Under the pieces are notes generated by a model. It ran no database searches, was not told the DNA's origin, and saw only the letters and a list, made by a program, of their open reading frames with translations. A DNA stretch of 7,377 nucleotides from Candidatus Microgenomates bacterium (GTDB lineage: Bacteria > Patescibacteriota > Dojkabacteria > SC72), in NCBI GenBank assembly GCA_012797935.1, contig JAAZOC010000063.1, positions 1 through 7,377 on the forward strand, written 5' to 3'. Positions within the stretch are counted from its first letter, which is position 1. Each line of letters opens with the position of its first letter. The translations under genes were made by a program, and so were the position numbers. Of the stretch, positions 1-6,526 are shown one piece after another.

Positions 1-132
1 AAAGGAAAAGGTTGTCCAATATTCAATTCTAAAGACGAAAGAGGAGATCAGTATGTAAGAATTGTTGTTAATATACCTACGAAATTAAACTCCACAGAAA
101 AAAGGCTCTGGGAAGAGATGTCCAAAGCATAA
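1..132 (+). CDS. dnaJ: DnaJ chaperone, C-terminal end (partial)
   Basis: The window opens inside a gene; 43 codons in frame 1 are visible before TAA at 130-132. The peptide reads KGKGCPIF, then RGDQYVRIVVNIPTKL, then a charged end WEEMSKA. This matches the end of the DnaJ C-terminal substrate-binding domain, where a G-G/K-G-x-P segment is followed by G-D-hydrophobic-V and P-x-K-L-x-x-x-x-K. DnaJ (Hsp40) delivers unfolded proteins to DnaK and stimulates its ATPase in the cytoplasm. The J domain and zinc-binding region lie outside the window, so a DnaJ-like paralogue such as CbpA cannot be excluded. A hairpin with a T-run about 60 bases downstream could end its transcript. Confidence 0.8.
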   Translation, partial: KGKGCPIFNSKDERGDQYVRIVVNIPTKLNSTEKRLWEEMSKA

Positions 133-138
133 CCTCTC

Positions 139-168
139 TTGGAAATGTGTTGGTATATGTGCTATACT
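139..168 (+). promoter_or_regulatory. Promoter upstream of nusA (extended -10)
   Basis: TTGGAA at 139-144 (4 of 6 against TTGACA) is separated by 18 bases from TATACT at 163-168 (5 of 6 against TATAAT). The -10 is preceded by TGTG and one base (158-162), the classic extended -10. The predicted transcription start is near 175, giving a leader of about 78 bases before nusA. The -10 lies in a small dyad (GTATA 153-157, TATAC 163-167). The promoter sits between the dnaJ stop and a terminator hairpin, so its transcript meets that terminator within about 50 bases. This is pattern matching only; the promoter is strong by eye. Confidence 0.65.
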
Positions 169-191
169 TACCCTGAAAGTTATACAAAGAG

Positions 192-223
192 AAGGGTGAG
201 GATAGGATTCTCACCTTTTTTTT
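192..223 (+). terminator. Intrinsic terminator in the dnaJ-nusA gap
   Basis: GGTGAGGA (195-202) pairs with TTCTCACC (208-215) over 8 bp including one G-T pair, closing a five-base loop TAGGA. Eight T residues follow (216-223), which could also extend the stem by pairing with the AAG at 192-194. This is a textbook Rho-independent terminator. It may end the dnaJ transcript, but it also lies downstream of the 139-168 promoter and upstream of nusA, so it may act as an attenuator of nusA. Confidence 0.8.
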
Positions 224-252
224 AGATTGTACTTTCACTTAATTTTATTCAT

Positions 253-1356
253 ATGTCAAAAATGTCGATGACATCAGAATTTATATCTGCAATTAATCAA
301 ATCGCAGCAGAAAGAGGAATAGACAAGGAAGTTATTTTTACAGCTTTGGAGTCTGCAATATTAATAGCATACAAGAAAGAAAAATTCTCAAATGAAGAAA
401 AAGAAGAGGAATTAGGTAGTAACCTTTCTGTTGAATTAAACAGAGAAACCGGAGAATTCAAATTAATTGCAACAAAAGAAGTTGTTAAAAAAGTTAAAGA
501 TAACGAATTAGAAATAGCTGTTTCAGAAGCAGAATTAATATCTCCAAATGTCGAGGTTGGTGACTCTGTACAAATAGAAATGCCATCTGAAGATTTTGGA
601 AGAATTGCAGCACAAACAGCAAAGCAAGTTATCTTGCAGAAGATTAGAGAATCAGAAAAAGATGCAGTAATCAGTGAATATAGCGATAAAGTTGGAGAGG
701 TTTTCTCAGCATTGATGCAAAGAATGCAAAAAGGACAAGTAATATTTGAAATTGGTAAAGCTACAGCAATAATGCCTTCTGAAGAGCAAATTTCTAACGA
801 GTTCTACAGAATGGGTGAAAGATACAAAGTATTGTTAAAAGAAATTGTTGATTCTCAAATGATTGTTTCTAGAGCAGATCCAAAATTCTTAATCGAGCTT
901 TTCAAACTTGAGGTTCCAGAAATAGAGTCTGGAGTTTTAGAAGTAAAAGCAGTAGCTAGAGAAGCAGGTTCAAGAAGTAAGATGGCAGTATTTTCAACTC
1001 AAACAGGAGTTGATCCAATAGGTTCATGTGTTGGTCAAAGAGGTATTCGTATTGCAAATGTTATGAATGAATTGGGAGAAGAAAAGATAGACATCATTGA
1101 ATGGGATGAAGATCCAGAAAAATTTGTTGCTAATGCTTTAAGTCCAGCAAAGATTGAGGATGTGAAGATTGATGAAGATACAGCAACAGTTACTGTTCCT
1201 TCAGATCAACTCTCTCTCGCAATCGGAAGAGAAGGTCAGAATGTTAGATTAGCTTGGAAGTTGACTGGTTTGAAGATAGATATTGTTGGATCAGGTGGTG
1301 AAGTTGTAAAAAATGAAGATGAAGCTGTAGAAGAAGATTCCAAAGAAGAGAAGTAA
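253..1356 (+). CDS. nusA: Transcription termination/antitermination factor NusA
   Basis: NusA (367 aa) binds RNA polymerase near the RNA exit channel, promotes pausing and hairpin-dependent termination, and takes part in antitermination. Visible layout: N-terminal polymerase-binding domain (about 6-140, with FISAINQIAAERGI), S1 domain (about 145-207, with GKATAIMPSEEQI), KH1 (about 230-295, GQRG at 261-264) and KH2 (about 300-346, LAIGREGQNVRLAWKLTG near 322-339). A short acidic tail (about 349-367) ends the protein; the extra C-terminal acidic repeats of E. coli NusA are absent, as in most bacteria. Possible starts are codons 1, 4 and 6. None has a Shine-Dalgarno sequence, and codon 6 gives the most family-like N-terminus. 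infB follows after 21 bases, so the two are probably cotranscribed. The leader contains a promoter and a terminator, which suggests control by premature termination. Confidence 0.96.
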   Translation: MSKMSMTSEFISAINQIAAERGIDKEVIFTALESAILIAYKKEKFSNEEKEEELGSNLSVELNRETGEFKLIATKEVVKKVKDNELEIAVSEAELISPNVEVGDSVQIEMPSEDFGRIAAQTAKQVILQKIRESEKDAVISEYSDKVGEVFSALMQRMQKGQVIFEIGKATAIMPSEEQISNEFYRMGERYKVLLKEIVDSQMIVSRADPKFLIELFKLEVPEIESGVLEVKAVAREAGSRSKMAVFSTQTGVDPIGSCVGQRGIRIANVMNELGEEKIDIIEWDEDPEKFVANALSPAKIEDVKIDEDTATVTVPSDQLSLAIGREGQNVRLAWKLTGLKIDIVGSGGEVVKNEDEAVEEDSKEEK

Positions 1357-1377
1357 CTTATTTGTTAAAAAGAGAAT

Positions 1378-2919
1378 ATGTCAAAAGGTAGTGTCAACAA
1401 AACTGAAAATTGTGTTAGAGTTCCAATTGTCACTATACTTGGTCATGTTGATCACGGTAAGACAACTATATTGGACAATATTAGAAAAAGTAATGTTCAA
1501 GCTTGTGAAGTCGGTGGTATCACACAAAAAGTTTCTGTTTTTACAGTTGATTTAAGTAATGGTAAGAAAATTACTTTCGTTGATACTCCAGGGCATGAAG
1601 CTTTTGTCCTTATGAGAGTAAGGGGTGGAAGTATTGCAGATATTGTTCTTTTAGTAGTAGCTGCAGATGATGGAGTTAAACCTCAAACAAAAGAATCTAT
1701 AGATATTATTAATAATTCCCCAGTAAAGCCAATTGTTGTAATAAACAAATGTGATCTCCCAGATATCAATATTGAGAAAATCAAGAGAGATGTTGTAAAT
1801 AATGGATTGCAATTAGAAGGATATGGTGGAAGTATTCCATCTATCGAAGTATCTGGAAAGACAGGAAAAGGTTTAGAGGAATTGCTAGATTTAATCTCTT
1901 TAGTGTCTGAAGTAGAAGGTCTTAAAGAAGAAGATCCACTTCCAGAAGGTGTTCATGCAAAAGCATATGTTTTAGAATCAGTAAAAGACAAATTCAAAGG
2001 AAATATCTCTTCTGTAGCACTTAGACAAGGAAATTTGTGCCAAGGAAGTTGGTTTGGATACAAAATCGGCGACAAGTTTGTACTAGAGAAGGTTAAAGGA
2101 ATGATAACGGAAGATGGTCAAAATCTTTGTAGTCTAGATTGTGGATGTGGAGGAAAAATTATTGGACTATCAAATCTTCTTGAGCTTGGAACAGAGGTGT
2201 ATGTATTAGATGAAAAGAATGAGAAGCTTTTGAAATCTCTGTATAAAGAAGAAGCAAAATCGTTAATCGAAGAGGATGTTGATATGAATGATTTCTTTTC
2301 AACTTCAAAACAAGAAGATGGTGGTTTGTTAAATGTTATCCTAAAAAGTTCTTCCGAGGGATCTCTCGAAGCAATAAAGAAATCTATTGGAAAGATTGAT
2401 GAAGATGGATTCAAAGTTAATATAGTAGATTCTGGAGTGGGAAGTATTACTTTGAAAGATGCAGAAATGGCTGAACTCTCGAAGTCAATACTTCTTGGCT
2501 TTGAAGTTTCTGTAGAGAAGGGTGTATTTGATTATGCTAAAAAGAAAAGAATCTTAGTTAAAACATATGACATCATCTATAAATTGCTTGAAGAAATTAA
2601 AGAGGCTGTAACAATTATGTCTTTGCCAACAGAAACAGAAGAAGAGATTGGTAGTGCAACTGTAAAAACAATATTCACACTATCTGATGGTACTAGTATT
2701 CTTGGATCTAAAGTAGATAAAGGATATCTAAAAAAGGATTGTAAGGTATATATTGTAAGAAATGATGATATTGTTGGAGAGAGTAAAATAAAGACATTGA
2801 GAATAAATAAGGAAACTGTAACAGAAGTAAAACTAGGGTTTGAATGTGGAATTCAACTTAACGATAAGATCGAAGTAAAAGAAGGAGATCAGGTTTTCTG
2901 CTACAAAGTCTCAAGATAA
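1378..2919 (+). CDS. infB: Translation initiation factor IF-2, short form without N-terminal domain
   Basis: IF2 is the GTPase that brings initiator tRNA to the 30S subunit and promotes 50S joining. At 513 aa this copy starts almost directly with the G domain and has no IF2_N region or long linker. GTPase motifs: GHVDHGKT (22-29), GGITQ switch I (46-50), DTPGH with catalytic His73 (69-73), NKCD (123-126) and SGK (159-161). Domain II (about 190-280) is divergent: the usual DKGRGP is KDKFKGN, and four cysteines (221, 251, 255, 257) occur. Domain III follows (LNVILKSSSEGSLEAIKKSI, about 318-337, and DSGVGSIT, 351-358), then the C-terminal initiator-tRNA-binding domain (about 422-513, with GFECGIQL, 487-494). 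The conserved histidine after GGITQ is Lys51. It lies 21 bases after nusA with only a weak AAGAG-like ribosome site, suggesting cotranscription. No terminator separates it from rpsO. Confidence 0.95.
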   Translation: MSKGSVNKTENCVRVPIVTILGHVDHGKTTILDNIRKSNVQACEVGGITQKVSVFTVDLSNGKKITFVDTPGHEAFVLMRVRGGSIADIVLLVVAADDGVKPQTKESIDIINNSPVKPIVVINKCDLPDINIEKIKRDVVNNGLQLEGYGGSIPSIEVSGKTGKGLEELLDLISLVSEVEGLKEEDPLPEGVHAKAYVLESVKDKFKGNISSVALRQGNLCQGSWFGYKIGDKFVLEKVKGMITEDGQNLCSLDCGCGGKIIGLSNLLELGTEVYVLDEKNEKLLKSLYKEEAKSLIEEDVDMNDFFSTSKQEDGGLLNVILKSSSEGSLEAIKKSIGKIDEDGFKVNIVDSGVGSITLKDAEMAELSKSILLGFEVSVEKGVFDYAKKKRILVKTYDIIYKLLEEIKEAVTIMSLPTETEEEIGSATVKTIFTLSDGTSILGSKVDKGYLKKDCKVYIVRNDDIVGESKIKTLRINKETVTEVKLGFECGIQLNDKIEVKEGDQVFCYKVSR

Positions 2920-2928
2920 AGGCAATAC

Positions 2929-2957
2929 TTGACAGATATCCTTTTTAATTATACAAT
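2929..2957 (+). promoter_or_regulatory. Near-consensus sigma-70-type promoter for rpsO
   Basis: A perfect TTGACA (2929-2934) is followed by exactly 17 bases and TACAAT (2952-2957, 5 of 6). It starts 10 bases after the infB stop. The predicted start of transcription is near 2964, which leaves a leader of about 60 bases before rpsO. No terminator precedes it, so rpsO could be read both from this promoter and by readthrough from nusA-infB. Confidence 0.75.
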
Positions 2958-2963
2958 AGTACA

Positions 2964-3024
2964 CATTTTCATAAGGATTATCCCTTGTAAATACCGATAT
3001 ATGATGTTAATCTAATAATAAAAT
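2964..3024 (+). promoter_or_regulatory. rpsO 5' leader, possible S15 autoregulatory region
   Basis: This is the predicted untranslated leader between the 2929-2957 promoter and the S15 start. It has no Shine-Dalgarno sequence next to the start; the only SD-like AAGGA (2973-2977) is 47 bases away. A small dyad GGAT-T-ATCC lies at 2975-2983, and AAGG/CCTT (2973-2976, 2983-2986) could pair weakly. ATGATG at 3001 opens a four-codon frame (Met-Met-Leu-Ile) ended by three consecutive in-frame TAA codons (3013-3021) directly before rpsO. S15 represses its own mRNA through structured leaders in several bacteria, and those structures differ between lineages. Nothing here matches a known S15 leader that I recognise. 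AATAAT at 3014-3019 could instead be a -10 for a leaderless transcript. Confidence 0.3.
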
Positions 3025-3288
3025 ATGGCACTAACTAGCGAAGAAAAAACAGATGTAATAAAGAAATTTGCCCTCCACGAGGGTGATACAGGTTCTCCTG
3101 AAGTTCAAATTGCTTTACTAACTCAACAAATTGATAGCTTAACAGAGCACTTGAAAACCCATAAAAAAGACAATCATTCAAGAAAAGGTCTTTTGAATAT
3201 GGTAGGAAAAAGAAGGAGATTAATCCAATATCTAAAGAGCAGCGAAGAGGAAAGATACAATACCTTGACAAAAAAGCTTGGTATCTAA
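3025..3288 (+). CDS. rpsO: 30S ribosomal protein S15
   Basis: S15 (87 aa; the family is usually about 89) binds the 16S rRNA central domain at a three-way junction, nucleates the platform, and contributes to a bridge with the 50S subunit. The sequence is full length and strongly family-like: MALTSEEK start, GDTGSPEVQIALLT (about 20-33), the rRNA-contacting HKKDNHSRKGLLNMVGKRR region (about 46-64), and a final helix ending KKLGI. It lacks only the short basic end seen in some homologues. ATG at 3025 is the family start; three in-frame TAA codons lie just upstream, so no longer start is possible. It has its own good promoter, and pnp follows after about 100 bases, the arrangement known from many bacteria. 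S15 often represses its own translation. Confidence 0.97.
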   Translation: MALTSEEKTDVIKKFALHEGDTGSPEVQIALLTQQIDSLTEHLKTHKKDNHSRKGLLNMVGKRRRLIQYLKSSEEERYNTLTKKLGI

Positions 3289-3298
3289 AGATATCTTT
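3280..3298 (+). terminator. Weak hairpin with pyrimidine tail at the rpsO 3' end
   Basis: GGTATC (3280-3285) can pair with GATATC (3290-3295) in a 6-bp stem with one G-T pair and a TAAA loop that holds the S15 stop codon. The tail is TTTCT, then five C and TTTCTTT. The same region also contains the perfect 12-base palindrome AAAGATATCTTT (3287-3298). It resembles a weak or partial terminator or an RNA-processing hairpin; the stem is short and the T-run is interrupted, so readthrough into pnp is likely. Confidence 0.3.
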
Positions 3299-3337
3299 CT
3301 CCCCCTTTCTTTGTAAAAACTTTCAAATTAAAATAGA

Positions 3338-3366
3338 TTAACCACTATTTATATTTTGGTTAAAAT
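3338..3366 (+). promoter_or_regulatory. Candidate pnp promoter overlapped by an inverted repeat
   Basis: TTAACC (3338-3343, 4 of 6 as a -35) and TAAAAT (3361-3366, 5 of 6 as a -10) are 17 bases apart. A perfect 7-base inverted repeat, TTAACCA (3338-3344) and TGGTTAA (3357-3363), covers the -35 and the start of the -10, as an operator would, or it may form a hairpin with a 12-base loop. Other readings exist: TTGTAA (3311-3316) with TAGATT (3334-3339), or a -10 TATATT at 3382-3387 whose start point would fall on the pnp ATG. The region is very A+T-rich, so chance matches are common. Confidence 0.35.
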
Positions 3367-3392
3367 CGTAAATAAATTAAATATATTTAATA

Positions 3393-5495
3393 ATGTTGTT
3401 TAAAGAAATAAAACACGAATTTGAGATGGATGGAAGAAAGTGTTCCTTTGAAACAGGAAAGATTGCTTTGAAATCCCAATCTTCAATTTTAGCTCGTATG
3501 GGTGATACTGTAATTACAGTAAATGTAAATAGAAAAGCATCAAATGGTGAGCTAGACTATTTCCCTCTTTCTGTCGAATATATAGAAAAATTCTATGCAT
3601 CTGGAAAGATTAGTGGATCTAGATTCGTAAAAAGAGAAAGATTCCCAAGTGATGATGCTATTCTTAAAGCTAGAATGATAGATAGAGCAATAAGACCAAG
3701 ATTCCCTCATAACTATAGAGATGAAGTAAGTATAATTGTTACTGTTATGTCATTTGATGGAGAAAATGATCCATTGTTGCTTGCTTTGAATGCAGTTTCA
3801 GTTGCTTTGATAAATTCCCCAGTACCATTTGAAGGTCCTGTCGCAGGTGTTAGAGTTGGATTAGATGGTGAAAAACCAACTAATACATTCAAGACATTAG
3901 ATCTTACATCTGAAGAAGAAAAAATGAACTATGTTGTTGCAGGTGATGGAAAGATTTTCACTATGATTGATGCTGGATGTTACCAAGTAAATGAAGAGAA
4001 AGTTTTGGAAAGTATGGAAGTATCTCTTTCATATATGAATCCATGGCTTAAAGCACAAGAAGATTTCTTGGCAAAAGTAGAACCTAAGGACAAAACATAT
4101 GTAGCATATGAGACTCCTGTTGAAGTAATTGATGCTGTAAAAGAATTCTTAGGTGATGAAAAGATTAGAAAAAACTTAGAAGCATCTGATCCAAAACTTC
4201 ACGAAGAGACAAGAAATGAAATGTATGCAAAATTCGAAGGAAAGTTTGCAAAAACAGCAATGAATGAAGCATATGATCTTCTTCAGAAGAAGATGTTAAG
4301 AAAAATTGTTTTAGAAGAAAATGTCAGAGTTGATGGAAGACAGATTGATGAAATTAGAGAAATGGCTGCTGAAGTAGACCTTTTACCTAGAGTTCATGGA
4401 TCTGCACTATTTACAAGAGGTGTTACACAGACATTGACTGTCGCAACCTTAGGAAGTTTAAGAGATGTTAGATTAGTCGATGATATGGAAGGTGAAAGAG
4501 AACAAAGATTTATGCATTTTTACAATGATTTGCCTTTCGCATATGGTGAAGCTGATAGGGTAAAACTTGTACCAAGTAGAAGAGCTATTGGTCACGGAAT
4601 GCTTGCAGAGAAAGGTGTATGGCCAGTAATTCCTTCAGAGGAAGTATTCCCATATACAATCCTTTTGATGAGCGAAATCCAAGGTGAAAATGGCTCTAGC
4701 TCAATGGCTTCTGCATGTGGTTCAACTATGGCATTGATGGCAGCAGGTGTTCCTGTAAAGAAGATGGTAGGTGGTATTGCATGTGGTTTAGTAACAGATG
4801 AGAATGGTGATTTCAAAGTATTGACTGATATGCAAGGAGTAGAGGATTTCTATGGAGATATGGATTTCAAAGTTCTTGGTACAGAAGATGGTGTGACAGC
4901 AGTACAAATGGATACAAAGACAAAAGGACTTTCAATGGAAGTAGTAAAACAGACATTTAAACAATCTCATGATGCTAGATTACAAGTTTTAGCAAAAATG
5001 AAAGAAGCAATATCAGAACCAAGAACAGAAATGTCTCAGTATGCACCAAGAGTTGTTCAAATTAAAGTTCCAAAAGACAAAATTGGAGAAATAATTGGGC
5101 CAGGTGGTAAGAATATTAGAGAACTTTCAGAAAGAACTGGTGCTGAAATAGAAATAGAGGAAGATGGTACAGTAAATATCTATAGCTCATCTAAAGAATC
5201 TATCGATATCGCAGCTAAAGCAATAGGAGGATACAACTTTGTTCCAGTAGTTGGTGATATCTACGAAGGAAAGGTTGCGTCAATAATGCCATATGGTGGT
5301 TTTGTTGATCTTGCTCCTGGAGTTGCAGGTCTTCTTCATGTTTCCGAAATATCAGATGAATTCATTAAAGATGTTAGAAAATACATCAATGAAGGAGATA
5401 TTGTAAAAGTAAAGATTGTTGGTATTGATAACCAAGGAAAAATCAAATTGAGTATGAAAGCTCTAAATAGCAAGAAAGAGGAAGTAAAAGAGTAG
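3393..5495 (+). CDS. pnp: Polyribonucleotide nucleotidyltransferase (PNPase)
   Basis: PNPase degrades RNA 3' to 5' by phosphorolysis, releasing nucleoside diphosphates, and can run in reverse; it is a trimeric cytoplasmic enzyme. The 700-aa protein has the usual full layout: first RNase PH-like domain (about 10-145), all-alpha linker (about 235-305), catalytic second RNase PH-like domain (about 310-540), KH domain (about 555-612, IIGPGGKNIRELSERTG at 567-583) and S1 domain (about 620-690, GKVASIMPYGGFVDL). Active-site signatures are GSSSMASACGS (434-444), and Asp485 and Asp491 in DFYGDMDFKV, which align with the E. coli catalytic pair 486 and 492. ATG 3393 fits the family N-terminus; there is no Shine-Dalgarno sequence. 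The gene follows rpsO, as in many bacteria. Its final Val-Lys-Glu codons and TAG lie in a hairpin shared with the convergent methyltransferase gene. Confidence 0.97.
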   Translation: MLFKEIKHEFEMDGRKCSFETGKIALKSQSSILARMGDTVITVNVNRKASNGELDYFPLSVEYIEKFYASGKISGSRFVKRERFPSDDAILKARMIDRAIRPRFPHNYRDEVSIIVTVMSFDGENDPLLLALNAVSVALINSPVPFEGPVAGVRVGLDGEKPTNTFKTLDLTSEEEKMNYVVAGDGKIFTMIDAGCYQVNEEKVLESMEVSLSYMNPWLKAQEDFLAKVEPKDKTYVAYETPVEVIDAVKEFLGDEKIRKNLEASDPKLHEETRNEMYAKFEGKFAKTAMNEAYDLLQKKMLRKIVLEENVRVDGRQIDEIREMAAEVDLLPRVHGSALFTRGVTQTLTVATLGSLRDVRLVDDMEGEREQRFMHFYNDLPFAYGEADRVKLVPSRRAIGHGMLAEKGVWPVIPSEEVFPYTILLMSEIQGENGSSSMASACGSTMALMAAGVPVKKMVGGIACGLVTDENGDFKVLTDMQGVEDFYGDMDFKVLGTEDGVTAVQMDTKTKGLSMEVVKQTFKQSHDARLQVLAKMKEAISEPRTEMSQYAPRVVQIKVPKDKIGEIIGPGGKNIRELSERTGAEIEIEEDGTVNIYSSSKESIDIAAKAIGGYNFVPVVGDIYEGKVASIMPYGGFVDLAPGVAGLLHVSEISDEFIKDVRKYINEGDIVKVKIVGIDNQGKIKLSMKALNSKKEEVKE

Positions 5496-5510
5496 TATTA
5501 CTCTTTTACT
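5483..5510. terminator. Bidirectional terminator hairpin shared by two convergent genes
   Basis: AGTAAAAGAGTA (5483-5494) is exactly complementary to TACTCTTTTACT (5499-5510), leaving a GTAT loop (5495-5498). It is a 12-bp perfect stem. The pnp stop TAG (5493-5495) and the opposing methyltransferase stop (TTA at 5498-5500, TAA on the minus strand) both fall in it. The flanks are only moderately T-rich: ATCTTT follows on the plus strand and TTCCTCTTTCTT on the minus strand. A two-way terminator or a 3'-end stabilising hairpin is the simplest reading. Confidence 0.7.
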
Positions 5511-6526
5511 ATCTTTGCTATGTAGAATCCCATCATCTTTTTGTTTGGGATTACTCTTAGAGAGTTTTTAACAGTGGGGTGGTATATATTACCACTCCAT
5601 TTTTTTATACCAGGTTTAATATATTCCCTGTATTCATCGAATTCTTTTCCATTAATCAAATCAATCTTTTCTAGTCTAGCATTTGGGAACATATTCAAAA
5701 GATATGTAACAACACCCTCATTCTCTTCCGGTTCTAATGTACATGTCGAATAGATCATATATTTACCATGTTTAAGAGTCTTGAAAGCAGAAACGATTAA
5801 TTCTCTCTGAGAAAACATACATCTCTTAATTTTATCTATATTCCAATATCTCAATGGTTTTGGGCCTTGAAAATATACCATACCTTCACCACTACAAGGA
5901 GCATCTAGAAGAACCTTATCGAAAGATACAGGATATTTTTTACCAAAATCTCCAGCATCACTATATGTACTCTTTACATTCTTTGCACCAAACTGTTCTA
6001 AAACATCTTCCATAGCAGAAACTCTAGAAATATCAGAATCATTAGCTAATATATTTGCTTTGTTGTTTGTAATCTGTGCAATATGTGTAGTTTTGCTACC
6101 AGGAGCAGCACACATATCAAGAATTTTCTCTTCTTCTTTTGGATCTAGAACCAAGGTTGCCAATATACTTGAAAGATTCTGAATGTAGTATCTCCCCTCT
6201 CTATATTCCTCTGTTTGAGAAACCTCAGATTTATCCTTGTTATTAACAAAATATACATCTTTTGCCCATGGTACTTCCTCTAACATATATCCTTTTCTCT
6301 CAAGCAATTCCTTTGTTTCTGAAGTTCTACCAATTAAAGAATTTAACCTAATTGTTGTTATAGCTCTCTGAGAAAAAATACCCTTAACTCTAGATTTAGG
6401 AACCATTAATATACTTGCTAATCTAGAAACAAAAACATCTTCTTTAGTGTAGAATTTCTCAGGAATACTTTTATTTGTAAACTTTTCTCTCTTTAATTTG
6501 AAATCTGTCCTTTTCTTTTTTTTCAT
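5498..6526 (-). CDS. NOL1/NOP2/Sun-family RNA (cytosine-5) methyltransferase
   Basis: This 342-aa SAM-dependent enzyme is expected to place a methyl group on C5 of a cytidine in rRNA or tRNA. After a very basic start (KKKKRTDFKLKREK), an N-terminal RNA-recognition part (about 30-115, with TTIRLNSL and VPWAKDVYFV) leads to the Rossmann domain: SAM motif I LDMCAAPGSKTTHIAQ (136-151), ANDSD (161-165), motif IV DAPCSGEG with Cys211 (208-215), and motif VI YSTCTLEPEENEG with the likely nucleophile Cys262 (259-271). No NusB-like domain is present, unlike E. coli RsmB; the layout is nearer to RsmF or archaeal/NSUN-type enzymes, so I give no gene symbol. The start overlaps the rsmE stop by one base (TAATG) and has a strong AAAGGAG seven bases upstream. 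The 3' end lies in the hairpin shared with pnp. Confidence 0.9.
   Translation of the reverse strand: MKKKKRTDFKLKREKFTNKSIPEKFYTKEDVFVSRLASILMVPKSRVKGIFSQRAITTIRLNSLIGRTSETKELLERKGYMLEEVPWAKDVYFVNNKDKSEVSQTEEYREGRYYIQNLSSILATLVLDPKEEEKILDMCAAPGSKTTHIAQITNNKANILANDSDISRVSAMEDVLEQFGAKNVKSTYSDAGDFGKKYPVSFDKVLLDAPCSGEGMVYFQGPKPLRYWNIDKIKRCMFSQRELIVSAFKTLKHGKYMIYSTCTLEPEENEGVVTYLLNMFPNARLEKIDLINGKEFDEYREYIKPGIKKWSGNIYHPTVKNSLRVIPNKKMMGFYIAKIVKE

Noticed and set aside
133..252. Search for a heat-shock CIRCE operator near dnaJ.
   Set aside because: No TTAGCACTC-N9-GAGTGCTAA-like repeat is present in this gap; the real dnaJ promoter would be outside the window.
2118..2414. Minus-strand open frame inside infB.
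   Set aside because: Serine/phenylalanine-rich mirror of the infB codons with no ribosome site and no recognisable domain.
3035..3271. Minus-strand open frame covering most of rpsO.
   Set aside because: Lies fully antisense to a highly conserved ribosomal protein gene and shows no family features.
3270..3298. A-AAA-AAG slippery heptamer (3270-3276) near the end of rpsO with a hairpin just downstream; a -1 shift would add about 20 residues.
   Set aside because: Lys-Lys as AAA-AAG is common in such an A-rich genome, the hairpin is weak and only three bases away, and S15 homologues end where the zero frame ends.
6510..6524. Run of eight A on the minus strand just after the methyltransferase ATG, a possible polymerase slippage site.
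   Set aside because: It encodes an ordinary Lys-rich N-terminus, and no alternative frame of use is apparent.
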